From assembly GCA_013398175.1 (NCBI GenBank), contig VZRZ01008266.1, positions 1,230,602 through 1,294,601 of the forward strand: 64,000 nucleotides of DNA, written 5' to 3'. Below the pieces are notes generated by a model. That model worked only from the letters and a program-made list of their open reading frames with translations, was not told the origin of the DNA and searched no databases. The position numbers were made by a program, and so were the translations under genes. Position 1 is the stretch's first letter, and the number at the start of each line of letters is the position of its first letter. This DNA is from Climacteris rufus. Taxonomy: Eukaryota > Chordata > Aves > Passeriformes > Climacteridae. Below are positions 51,451 to 63,800 of the stretch, one piece after another.

Positions 51451-53118
51451 CATATTGGGTGTCTCTGGAAATGGGGCATTTTAGAAGTCTGATATAAATC
51501 AAATGAGAGGAAAGAAAACACAGCCTTATAAACAGGTTCATCTTAAATAAAAAGACATTCACTTTTTATTCTTTTTTAGGTGTCCCCTTTAGTTGATACT
51601 GACCAACAAACAAATGGATCTCTTGCAAAGGAAGCCTTTGCATCACTCAGTTCTTTGTAAATCCCTAGGCAGATTAGAGGATTTTTGCCTTCTTTTTTCT
51701 TTTCCTTCAAATGTTATAAATACTTCCTTTCCATTTTGCTCTCTCCCAACTTTAGACATTGGGATGGTTATATCACAACCACAGATAAATTAAAATTACT
51801 GGTGTGAGGTTATAGATACACACAAGAACAAAAGGATTGATGACTGAAAAGAAAACTGGTTTAAATTATTCAGAGAGATTCTTTTTCTTTCCTTGGGGTT
51901 TTGAGAGCAATTGAAAAAAATGATGAATGAATATGAACACTGCATGAGCAATCTGACGCTGTCAGACCCAGCATTAGTGCCATGTGCATTTTCCTCTTTT
52001 GATCACTCGGTTCAAAACTTGTTCAGCTCTTTTTAAAGAGTTTACCTCTTTCTGTTTAAACACAGAACTTAAAGATTGTCCTCTAATTCCTCCTCAGAAA
52101 AACCTGCAGCTGTACTTTGGAATACCTATGTGGTACATACCCAGGAGAATCCATTTTTTCAAAACTTTTTTTAACCTTGACAGTATTATAAAGGAGAATC
52201 TAGGATCTTCAAAGTACTGAAAAACCCAGGAGTAAACCCAGAGGTTTTCAGTTCCTCCCTTCTACTTCTTGAATTAAAGACAGTGAAACTATTTTCTCCT
52301 TAGATGTATTATCAAAGCAATACAGCAATCAAAAAGATACAAAAAAAAGTTAATAATGCCCTTAAAGATGTCATGTCAGCCAGAATCCTTGATATTTTGA
52401 ACAAGTAAAAAAAGTTTATGCATAAAGATGTGTGAAGGGTGTGCACATGTGCTTACTCAGGTAGAGTTAGATCACACGTTGTATAAATTATCTGTAGTAG
52501 CACAGCTAATGATCTCTGATCCTTGCTATGTCCTCACTTACACAAGAATAACATTGTGCTTATTCCTCATCTTTTTTTTTTTGTTGGAGCAAAGCAACAT
52601 CACCATATTTTTTTCCCATAAATCACAGGATTTGCAGAACTGGAAAAAGCTTTTCTTGTACCTGACTGGCAATGTGCACAGCCCATGGATACCAACTGGC
52701 AGAATGAGCAAATTAGAAAACAAATGCATTTCAGAGGATATTTTCCAGAGGTTAAATCTTGTTCAGGCACTTAATTCTCCCTGGTTTTGTGAATCAGCTG
52801 TTCATAAATTGTTCTAAATTATTTCAGAGAGCATGGCAGAAGGACACCTGGTTAAAAAAAGCTGGAATATAGAACATCATTCCTGCCAGCCATACAGAAA
52901 TGCCATTATTTTATACAATACAAAATGAAACAAAAAAAAAAGGACTGTAACTGTTACCACTAGGTTGCAGAGTGATGAGAGGGCAAACGATGAAAACGGA
53001 AAGAAACAAAACTATGAAAACTGAAAGGTTCTATATATGACTATGTATTACTGAACATATCTAACAAAAAATTATGTATGTGAAAATATTAAAATGCTAC
53101 TTTTTTTTTTACTGATGT
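51451..53118. other. Unique non-coding DNA
   Basis: No gene is seen. A 129-codon open frame at 52428-52817 has no domain I recognise and contains a poly-T-encoded run of Phe. T runs lie at about 52571 and 53101, the latter just before a MIR-like relic. Confidence 0.5.
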
Positions 53119-53210
53119 TGCCAAGGTCACACAGGCTCAGAGAAAATGGCTTGATTCCAGGTGTTTCTCCTTGGAGGCTGAATGTTTCAGCTCTATTCCC
53201 AACACTGCTA
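53119..53210 (+). mobile_element. MIR-like ancient SINE fragment
   Basis: The sequence 'gccaaggtcacacaggctca', then 'gaaaatggcttgattccagg', 'tgtttctccttggaggctga', and 'gctctattcccaacactgct' follows the 3' half of the MIR SINE in order (aaggtcacacagc, agtggcagagc, gattcgaacccaggt, ctctttccactac). MIRs are tRNA-derived SINEs mobilised by L2 before the amniote radiation. Only about 90 bases remain, strongly diverged. Confidence 0.62.
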
Positions 53211-56182
53211 CAGCTCAATATTGGTGGACAGCAGGGAAGGTTTCTGTGTCTTTCCATGATTTTTATAATATTGAGAGCTGAAAGAGTTTGGTTTTCTTTT
53301 TAAATTGGCACAAAAGCTGATTAAAAATATTATTAAATTGCCTTGACTATCCAATTGTTTAATAATTCTAACTAATTCATTTGGTGAAATTGTTTCCTTC
53401 TTTTTTTAGGGTGTTCTATTAATATTGTTGGTTTTCACTTTCCCTTTATGCCCTTTGGTTGACATCAAAATTTGTATGTCAGACAGCCTTTAGCAACAAT
53501 TTCCTACCTAGTTTGCACAAACAGATTTACCCACTTAAGTTGCAAATGAGTGCAAAGTCAGACCTTCTGTGATTCTTGCAATTCCTCCAAAGTTAAACAT
53601 TGATCTGCATTTCTCAGGTCTTTAAGAATTTTGAACTCTTCCCTGTTTCTACTTCTGCCTTGCAGTTTACTCTCTCCTCTGACTATAATTGTGCTGTGAA
53701 CCAGAGCAGTGCAGTGACCCTAGCCCAGGAAAAGCTCTGTCAGCAATGGAGAGTGGGTTGGCATCCTCAGAGGAATTGCCCTCCATTGCCAGTGTGTGTG
53801 TATAAAGTTTAAAAAATGAGAGCATAATGCAAAGGATATCATGCATGTATAATAGACAGCCTCAGGACTGTGTGGCAGAAAGGATATTCTATGTAGAGAA
53901 ACAGTGTCCATAAATAAATTGTTGGCCTCTGTCTTTTGCTTGTCACACCAGAACCATGCAGTTGTCTGGTTTTCCCATTATCAGTCCCTGGTAGTCATCA
54001 CTAACAGGAACCTTCTATTCATCTTATTTAATGTGACTTTGGATCCAGTGCTCAGTGAAAACAAAGCAAATAATTATCTATACTTCCATGGGTTTGGATA
54101 AGACCCTCTCAGCTGGAAAATAAGACATATCCCATAACATAGGAAGTACCAGAAGCTTATCCTGCAGCAATATTCTGACTGTATTTGTTGAACTGGTTTC
54201 TTTCAGGCCCTGGTTTAATTCTGATGTTAATATTTTGTTCCTTCTGGCAAAAAATGTGAACCAAATCCCATGACAATGAATGAATGAAAACACTGCTGGC
54301 TAAAATAACTAATGTTTTATAGTATTCCTCATTGATAAATCAGTGAAATTATTTTTCAGGGCAAAAACAAAGGCAAATTGAAGAGATGTGATTTATCCAA
54401 AAAGGCTGATAGCAAAGGTAAAGAACTCCAGAGTCTAAATCCAGAGCTTGAAGGATTATTTCTGCAGTTTGGGACAATCTGTCAATCACCTGAGACAGTA
54501 TTCTGTTTTATGTTTTGCATACTGTATTTTCAAGCGTAGATTTCATTCATGTTTATATTATTACTGAAACTATGGCAATAAAAATTATCAGAGCACTCAT
54601 GACTCTTTCCCTGACACAAATTTTCCTGAAGAATTCTGCCAAAAGATTGATTTTCCACAAAGCATATCAAATGCTACATCATTAGGAAAGTGTGAAGACA
54701 AAGCTACTCTGGAGCCCAGGCTGGGAGTATTCAGTCCCAGACTGGCAGGGTACAAGTCCTTCTATTCACACTTTTTTTCTCTTGCTGCCTTGGATTGTTT
54801 TTACTTCACAATGTTTACTTTTGATCAGTAAAGAATTAAAAAGGGATAGTTGCTTATTTTACTCCTGCATGTAGGATACACATATGTTTCTCTGGGCAGA
54901 TCACTGACAGCTAACATTTAACTCAGGGTTTTGGATAGACTATATTATACAGAAACATCTCATGGTGTGTACATTTCTCAAGATCTAAAATGTAATTAAA
55001 ACAGGGCATCTCCACACGGCTATTTAATCATAAAGCAATTGAACTGAGTAGTGGAGTGAAGTTTGCTCATCCCAGCAACCAGGGATTCCCACTACTGTCA
55101 CTCACTTCACAAAAATTATTTCTCTGTTTCACAGATCATGATTTCAATTCCATGGATATCTAACTGTGATGACCCCACTTTCTGTCCTTTCAGAGATTTG
55201 CTTTACTTTAGGCATCACATTCTTCTTTTCTATTTAATGTTTACTTTAAGTGTATATCATTATCCTTTTTCTAACGACACAAAATCATGCTTGATTTAAC
55301 TTTTTCCTGGCTTCTTAAATGATTGCCTGGTGCATCCATGTCAGACTGAGGGCATTGAGAAGGTCAAAGCAATGACAGCCTTCAGGGCTTTGTCAATGAA
55401 TGCTAAATTGCCTACTCATGGCTCAGCACTACCACAGGCTCATCCACAAAATACAGCCAGAGTGTGATGGAAGCAGTGCTTGAATAAGGTTCAGATCTTC
55501 TTTTCATCATCCATAGCTTTCCAAATTTTACAGTTAAGGCCTGATTTTCTCAGCAGTAAGCATCCTCTCCTCACCTTGACTTGCAGAGAAATTGCTATTT
55601 GAGAATACAGCTCCTATAATTCCTACTCCTCGCCACCTAGCAAGAAAGACCTGTTGCTGAAGACATGCCAGTCAGCAGCACTGTCTGGGCAAGCAGAATG
55701 TTACTGGGGTAAAGGAAAGGAATACATGGAAACCAGACTCCAAAATAGATTCATTGTTTTAGTGGCATCCTGACAGCAGCAATTAGGACCCCTTACCAGC
55801 ATAGAAGAGAGTTCTTATAATGGTTTTCACTCAAGCTTAGGTTGGTGAAACAGAAACTCTGCAGGTATTAGGTGTGAAGGGATGTCATTCCTTTTGATGC
55901 TTTTGTTTCCTTTGTTTTGAAAACAAACAGCACACTGCTTGTTCTTTAGCCATGTTCATGACAGAAAATAAACCATTCCATTAATAACCTTTTACTTCCC
56001 AGTGTTGGAAGTGCCCAAAAGAGGCATGTTGCAGCAACACAGATAAATCACTTTAACAGGACCTTGATTTTATGTCCATTAAGCTTGTGCTTACACTCTT
56101 TTAAATGTAGTCTGTTGGAAATGAATACATGTGAGATTGCATATGTACTGATATCTCTGGTTTCCACCAGTTCCATCCACTT
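53211..56182. other. Unique AT-rich non-coding DNA
   Basis: There is no gene, and open frames are under 80 codons. The words 'ggcctgattttctcagcagt' near 55541 weakly resemble an end of the palindromic amniote repeat family seen elsewhere in the window, but I cannot support a call. Confidence 0.5.
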
Positions 56183-56284
56183 TGGACCACATTCTGATGT
56201 TTTATTTGCATTAAGCAGTACCTTACCTCACTAAGGTAAGTGAGGTACTGCCCAGCTTGAATGAGTGTTTCTGAATCTGACCAT
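56183..56284. repeat. Second palindromic repeat relic
   Basis: The ends 'ggaccacattctga' (56183) and 'ctgaatctgacc' (about 56271) are partly inverted copies of each other. The centre has a perfect 9-base stem, TACCTCACT (56224-56232) and AGTGAGGTA (56239-56247), around a 6-base loop. The layout resembles the old palindromic repeats with 'cattctgat' ends found across amniotes. Most of the arms no longer pair, so this is a decayed copy or a coincidence built on the central stem. Confidence 0.5.
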
Positions 56285-59200
56285 TTATAAACAATATTTT
56301 CCTTCAGCTATGAGTACCACCATAGTAACCAGACTCTGACAATTGAAATGAGTTCTTATCATTTCACACATAATCACCAGCTTCAAAAATGTTGTCGTGC
56401 AACTTTCATTCTATAGTGCAGCAGAGAAATCCCATTAGCTTCAGCTGCTGCTCCTGGTGACAGTGACCTGTGGCACTGAAAGGCTCATGGAATTGCACAG
56501 GTGTCACTACAGACATCATCTGTAATAAATGAAGTTGTTCAAGTGTAGCTGAGACCAAAATTTAGCCCACAGAGTACTTGTTTGGGCTGAGCTGGATACA
56601 GTGGAAAGAACCCAGAATGACTGAAAGGATCTAAGATGAGCTTGAAGTTCTGGCACTTGGGAAAGAAAGCAATTTTCAAGAGAACTTACCAACATAAGGT
56701 GTGGAAATTCATGAGACTCAGTGATCCACATCTGTCTGTGTCAATATGTCATGCCCTTTTGTGCCTCTTTTCATGGTTGAATTGTTTTTCAAACAACTGA
56801 AAAGAAGATTTGAAATGTCAAACATGACAATCTCACAAAAAACCATAAAAAGATTCCCTAAATTAGGAACTAATCAACAGTTTTCTTAATCTGTTCATAT
56901 TTCTAACACAGTCCTACTTCCATAATGGCATGTATTAATCTTCACCATGTTTTTGAATACTTGTTGAAATCTGTCTCTCCTTGCACATATATTTATTAAA
57001 ATACATGCATATATTCAACTTCACTTTTAAGGAAGTTGTTCTGATCACTAGTTCAGGTTCTGTTCTACCACCAGTTACCTTAACTGCAATATGATTATAG
57101 GTTGATATAATTATTTTATCACTTATGAAGATTACAATGGTTGAATAAAACCATCCAGTTTTTAAATCTGAAATATATCAATGTAAGAATGTAAAGGATT
57201 TTATTCCATTAAAAGAACAAAATGGTTAAAGTTTGCACTTTTATGTCAGTGCTAAGAAATCACGTTAGTGTTTAATGTTGAAGAAAACTGACATGGCACA
57301 AGATCTGCTCCTAAGCCTCAAAAACTAGGAAAAGTTAGAAGGAAAGTATTTTATCAATCTTATCTCATTGAGGTTTTTAACAAACTCCAGCTCTTCTTTC
57401 ATTTCCAACTCCATTAGGTATCTGTAAATACGCAAACCTGAGAGAAGCTGAACTACAAACCCAAACCTCCCTGGCTCCCTCAGGCACAGAAGCATTGCCT
57501 GTGCTCAAAGAGCAGCTAAGCAGAGGCCACACATCCCTTCCATGCTGCAGCTGCTCCTGCTGCCACCCTGGGGACATCCTGGCAGGCTTTATGCAAACCT
57601 GCTGCTCTCTGCTCCTCTGCCTCCTTCCTTCCACCCCAGCGTTAGTGGTTGGCTTTGCACTGCTACACATTGGTCATCAAACGAAGGTTCCTTATGAGCT
57701 ATTTCCCTTTGCAGACAAATAATAGATGTTCTGCAATAGCAGCCACTGTAGAATTGATATTACAGGAAACAGCTTGTATGACACATGAAAGAGAAGTCCC
57801 AGAAATTTTCTTTTCAAAGAAATAGGGCAACCCCTCCTCCCTCACAAACTAATAAAAGAGTCATCAAAATAAGTGGGTTTTTAAGCTCTTCATCCCTCCA
57901 TATCAATTAATTTGCACTAAATCTCATTAATATTTCACTTAGTGTTCAGAATTGTAATTTTTTGGGGAGGGGGAGGGCTGTCACTTCAATAAAGTTTTTT
58001 TTCAAAATGAAGGTTCAAAGCTGCAGCATAAAGTGAACACTTTAAGGCAGGCACTGCGCTGTAGCAAGTTAAAAGGAAATCTCATTAGGAGAGGATTCCA
58101 GGACAAAAAAAAAGCACAATCAGTGTTAGTGCTAATTAGCAGCTTTTTCTGCTGTTTCAAATGAAGTTCCAAAAACTGAATGAGTAGACGGATTATTTCA
58201 GCCCAGAGGTATTCCTTCAGGTCAAGGGTGAGGCATCTTGTGAGTGGTGTTGGTTCTTGTTGTGATCCAGCAGCTACATAGTCTGCCAATTTCTTAATCC
58301 AGCAATAGTAAGAAATTCAGGACTCTACATCTGTCTACAATATCACAAGACAAAGAAATGCAATTTCTGTTAGAAATGATGGAGTTCTTTCTTTCAAATT
58401 TAACTGAACAATAATTCAAAAGGTGTGTAAATCTGGCAATACTTTAAATTGTGACATGTATTTAAAAAATAATCTGTGTGATATCCCAAAGCATTAATCC
58501 ATTTTAACCATACTATTAACAATTAACAAGCCAGGTACACAGGCAGAACACATCTTCTAGTCATGGTACAACCCAAAGAACATTCCTGCACACTGGATTC
58601 TGAAGGAGCTAGGAATGAAGGAAGCAGTGAGTCAGTGCAAAGGAAAATCTCATATGAGTTAGAAAAAAAAATAAATAAGATTTCTGAAGAAGGCTATAAC
58701 TTTAAAACATCATCAACTCTTCCTCTGATTCAATTCAGCTTGAGTTGTAGAAAGACACAGACAAGTAATCAAATTCACAACATATACAAAACCACCCACA
58801 AAAATCAGAAACTGCACAATCCCTCCAACCTATCAGGCTGTGTAATTACCCGTACCCTGACAGTACATTAAGAATTTATTCACCACATCTGTTGATGCCA
58901 ATTTATGTTTTCTTTAACCATGCACAAGAAAGCCTAAAATAATCCACAGCTCCTGATTTCAAAATAATCTCCTAACAATAACCATTTCCTCAGTCTTTCT
59001 CAGGTTCAGATTCTCAGAACTTAGTCTCCTGAGACTCAGCACATTTAAGAAGCACACCCAAGTGCATCCAGATAATCATTCTACACAGGATCTGCAGATT
59101 TCCAAGGAAAAATAGTCCTACTCTGCAAGAATACCTGTAGTACTTCAAGAGGTGAAACCAGAGTGCCAAAGGATTGTACTTAGTCATGGATGTTTGTAAA

Positions 59201-60239
59201 AGAAATTATATGCTCAATACTCCTGTGGTTCTCAGTCAAAAAAAAAAAAAAAGGGATGCAGGAAACAGAAAACATTTTAAGTTCTAGTTAAATTCCTTTA
59301 GATGTCCTTCCTGTGAATACAAGTCCTTTTCATCTTGACCATAACTCTGCATTTCTTAGGTTATACTGTTTTTTCAATCAGGGTATGGAGAGTCCCTGAA
59401 GGGAGCTCTTACCTTAAACTTTCCTAATGGGAAATGAGAAGATAGAAGAGCTTTTTACAGTTGTTGTGTTTTCATGCCAAAGCCTTGAAAAGCATCTGTT
59501 GCTATATAGGAAAAAAAAAAAAAACAATTATTGCCCATTCAAAACAGACAGTCTGTATTTTTTAGTGACAATCTTTGATAGTGCTATCTAAATGGTCCAG
59601 TATCTTCTTGGCTATCTTTCACCTTGACAGGAATGCATTTAAGCTGTCAGAGGCCTTTTAAGGGCAGCCACTTTAAATTAATGTTACTGGAACTTATTTA
59701 TTGTCAATGTTTATTTAAATGAAAACAATATCTAGCAATTAGAAGTAAAGCAATGTTCTAAGTTTCACTGAAGTTAATAGAAACATTTCCACTGGACTAG
59801 AATGAAAGCAGAGGGGGCAATGAGACCCCCATGTTTTCCTGTGAACAGTTCTCATTTTTGAAATGCTCTAAGCTGTTTCTAATGGGATTCATCTCTACCA
59901 AGTTCTCTAAACTCTGTCTTTTTCACATGTTTCACAAAATGCAGCACATTTGCAGGCATATGTGGTTCTGAAATGATGAATTCATTTAACTCTGCAGTTC
60001 ATTACTGCCTTTTGACTGTTCAGTACCTGGCACAGCCATGTTCACTCCTGAGTGCTGGAGCAGGAGATGGGATAAGTGTAAACACTTGAAACACACAAGA
60101 CATGAGTGCATTGGTTTTAACAGAGACATAATCAGTGGGGGCAATAGAATGCCAGTTTTGATTAGGAGTTTGAAAGCCAAATAAAAGCCTGCTGAGGCCA
60201 GCTGAGTATTCCTACCACTCATAGTGCAGCACAGCACTT
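56285..60239. other. Unique non-coding DNA
   Basis: There is no gene. A GC-richer patch at about 57440-57660 has open frames on both strands (97 and 75 codons) without domains. A-runs lie at about 59238 and 59510. The stretch 59620-59730 (with 'aagctgtcagaggcctttta' and 'tttattgtcaatgtttattt') looks like a possible conserved non-coding element. Confidence 0.45.
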
Positions 60240-60290
60240 GTGCTCGGTGAGAGGTGACTAGGGAGGATTAGCATGACCTTTGCTTAATGA
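60240..60290 (+). pseudogene. Possible U6 snRNA pseudogene, internally deleted
   Basis: It starts 'gtgctcgg', like the 5' end of U6 spliceosomal RNA (GTGCTCGC). Then 'actagggaggattagcatga' and 'cctttgc' align with the U6 catalytic-core region (acagagaagattagcatggcccctgc). About 22 bases that normally separate these parts are missing. No T-run terminator or upstream snRNA promoter elements are seen. It would be a retroposed, non-functional copy. The longest exact match is about ten bases (gattagcatg), so chance is possible. Confidence 0.42.
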
Positions 60291-63200
60291 ACAGGGCTAT
60301 AAACCTTTAGGGACTGGATGGTAAACAAAGCAGAGAGCTGGCAAATAACAGAAATTGCATAACTTTTATTAAAGCTTGTTTTGTTTAGCTTCAGTTTTTA
60401 AATCTGTAAGATATTTTCATTCACGTTTAATATCAATTGTGTATCGCAAAGCTGGGAAGCAAATTTATCATGGGACCTCATTCAGACTGCTCAGACTGAA
60501 CTTGTTTCATTTTCATGTACTGAAAAAGTAAAAGCAGAAAAGTCAATGCACATTGTCAACAGAATATATGAAAATACCTTAGAAAGTGACACCACTGTTT
60601 ATGAAAGTTGTATGAAATTTTGGTGCTCCTGATACCTAAAGATCTAGAGAACTTGATTCTACCTGTGCCATTTGACTCGTTGCACTGCCTTGATGTGTAT
60701 CTTGGTCTTTGTAACTACTAAAACTTGAATGAGAAAATCAAAGTGGTCCCTGCAAGACTTTGATGCTTCCATGTTTACTCCTCCCCTGTTCTAATAGACA
60801 GCACAGCATCTGAGCCACTGCACTGGAGCATGTATCAAACAGAAACTTTTTCTGTTTCCAAGGGAAAATTTGTTTCAGGAATGTTTAACAATATTCTCCA
60901 TGTCTCCAATTTTCTGCAGTCCTCCTTCTTCGTGAGACAAAAAAAAAAAAAGAATTTATGTTTCCTGTCTCTCTAGACCACATTTAACCCAGACACTCAA
61001 GGGAAGCTGAGTGCTGTTTGGGCAGAGAAGACCAGGATTTCCAAAGTTATTGCAGAGTGTGGTTGGAAAATTTTCTGGTGGAGAGATTTTTTATCGCAGT
61101 GTCTTCCAACATAGTAGCAGTTTACCTGTCATTTTTGTGACTAACCAGAGAAACACTTTTAAAAGATGCTGCATTTTGACTGAATCATCCCATCTTTTAT
61201 AGAATTAGTAAATATGTAATGTAACAAGCAGTTCCATGAGCATTGGAACAAATAAAGAACTTTCAGAGCATAAGAAGACTAACAATGCTTCATAAGAAGA
61301 CTGTAACTCAGGAAAGCATTGTGAAGATACCTCGTTAACCAATGTGGGATCCTAACATGAGAGAAAAATTAATGGGGAGGGTGGGTTTAATACTGGAAAA
61401 TCAATAGGGGGAATAAATTCAAAATTTAAAAATAACATGAATTAAGGTCTATCCAAGATTTGGGCATTCCTCGATTTTTCATTGGTGTGAACTCTGTGGT
61501 GCACAACATACAGTGAGTTTGAACTTCATACATTCCTTTAAAGAGGTTGTTTGCCAGGGTATTTCCCAAAATTTATGGAAATTTATTGTTACTAATCCAT
61601 TTCAAAATATGATTTAAAGTCAACAGTAAGTTCAAATATATATATATATACAGGGCAACGATTTACATATTTCCTCAGGAAATCAGGCCAAATTCTAGTG
61701 ATACTGTTAAAATCACCACCAAAAAATCAGTATGTCCAGTAATGTTGCAACAGGACCAATGAAGGTCAAATTAAGTGTCTTCTTTAGAAAAAAAATCCAA
61801 TGTTTATTTTATAATTTGGCTTCAAATAAATTCAGAATTTTAACAACAATTTGTAATTCACCTTGGAATAAAAATTCAACTTTTGAGCTGTGAGACTATT
61901 CAGGCACTTCAAGATTTTTTTTGAGGGATCTAGTTATTGAACTTCATTATGATTTTTGCTTATTCCATCATTTTGTATCTTAACAGTGTTGCAAATGCAC
62001 CTCTAAAACAAAAATTTATATCTTCAACAACAATTCAGCTTGCCTTTCTGCTTCAGCTGCACTTATTGTTTACAGACTAATAAAAATGCATTAATTGGAT
62101 AGTAAAATAAATAACAAAGATAAGCTTGCTTTTCTAAAGACTTCAGTCTAATTTGTAGATAAATGACCATGTGTCGAGAAACAGGAAGAAAGCAGAGGAT
62201 GAGAGAACTATTTATCTACACTTTGGACAACAAAGGACCACAGAATTCAAATTCAGGTTTTGTAATTCCTCTCCTTCTGCTTTAGCTGCTAAAGAATCAT
62301 AGGAAAGAAGTCCTGGTCCATAGAGAAATCATCCATTTCCCTCACCGCCTTTGGAATGAAGCTTCTACTTGTGGATTACAGCATGTAGTGATATTATTAT
62401 ACTGTGTGTAGTGGTGGGTGGATGTCAAGCCAATGCTTCTGAAGAACTCCAGAGAACCCTGGGCAGTAAAGTTGCTCAATGACAAAGTCACAGATAAAAT
62501 TCAATGCAAGTAAGTGAAGATGATACAGCCAGGAGAAAAACTATCCTAACATTATTATGGAATTATAGTATTTCAACTGACAGTCACATAGGAATGAGAT
62601 TTTCATATTATAATAAATGTCTCTGTGGAAACATCAGCTCAGTGCTCAGCAGTGGTTAGAAAGCAAACTTACTGTTAGAAATTATTGAAAAGTAATAAAG
62701 ATTAGAACAGACAATGCTATTATGCCACTGCATAAACCAGAGCGTGCTTCCTCTCCAAAAGCACACTGTGGAGATGGAAAAGGCACAGGGAAAGGCGCTA
62801 GGTGCCCGAATCAGGTGCATGGGACTGCTTTTGTAAAAGGAGCAACTGAGCAGATTAGTATTTGTCTGTTTGAAAAAGAGACAACTAAAGGCTGAATAGA
62901 GGGAGTTCTGTAATATTGTGTGTGGAAAGGAGACAGTGAATAGAGAGTGATTTGCCCTGCTGCTTCCAATACAAAAGGGGAAGGAAGAGAGAGGGAAAGA
63001 AATCAAATAAATTTGCAGGGCTGGGATCAGACTAAACATCTTTGCACAGTGTAGAAATGTGACGTATTTCTTCATGTAACATGTATTTAAGTATGTGGTA
63101 ATTAAGTTACACCTATCTGTCCCAAGTCAGCAGCAGCTAAAATACTACGTGGGTTGAAAAACAGTGGACAAAACTACTAGGACATTCCATGAGTCCTGCT

Positions 63201-63603
63201 AAAAACAAAGACCTCTGCTCCAGGACACATCTAACTCAGAAACCACTCAAAGCTAGAAGAATATTCAGAGGACACACTGCTGTGTGCTTGCTCTGGCCTC
63301 TGGTCTATCCCATATTCCTGCAGACACTGGTTGTCACCATCATAACCACAAAGTCCTGGACTAAACTGACCTTGCTCTGACTCTCTCCTTGTTTCTAGAC
63401 AGAAATTCTTCCAAGAGCCAGAGGCATTAGTCAGTTAGGAACCATCTAGTTCTGTTTTACTCACACTTCAGATTTCTGAAAATTCTATTAATCTTTTAGA
63501 ATAAATTAGATGATAGAAAAATGTTCACGAGAACAGCCTTCTCTATCATTGTTTGTGGATATATGAGAGAGTGAAATGGAGAGAAAGAAAGACAGTGACA
63601 TGC

Positions 63604-63604
<1 letters not shown>
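60291..63604. other. Unique non-coding DNA with a short TA repeat
   Basis: No gene is seen. A (TA)8 run lies at about 61635-61650 and a 12-base A run at about 60941. The largest open frame (139 codons, 62656-63075, minus) has no domain and reads as random Phe/Ser/Leu-rich sequence. Confidence 0.5.
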
Positions 63605-63648
<44 letters not shown>

Positions 63649-63661
63649 AGGGAGGGAGGGA
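63605..63661. repeat. (GA)n purine microsatellite, left part
   Basis: GA dinucleotides, with interruptions, pass into GGGA units and run directly into the assembly gap. Confidence 0.97.
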
Positions 63662-63734
63662 NNNNNNNNNNNNNNNNNNNNNNNNNNNNNNNNNNNNNNN
63701 NNNNNNNNNNNNNNNNNNNNNNNNNNNNNNNNNN
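63662..63734. other. Assembly gap (73 N)
   Basis: There are seventy-three undetermined bases between two parts of a purine-only repeat. The real length is unknown, and apparent reading frames across the Ns are meaningless. Confidence 0.99.
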
Positions 63735-63800
63735 GGACGGAAGGAAGGAAGGAAGGAAGGAAGGAAGGAAGGAAGGAAGGAAGGAAGGAAAAGAAAGGAA
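63735..63800. repeat. (GGAA)n microsatellite, right part
   Basis: About 13 GGAA units follow the gap and decay into 'aagaaagg'. Together with the left part this makes a long polypurine tract of undetermined size. Confidence 0.97.

Noticed and set aside
59805..59820. 'gcagagggggcaa' as a second CTCF site.
   Set aside because: The left half of the CTCF core is not matched.
62656..63075. A 139-codon minus-strand open frame.
   Set aside because: Composition is Phe/Ser/Leu-rich and random-looking, with no domain, promoter or splice context.
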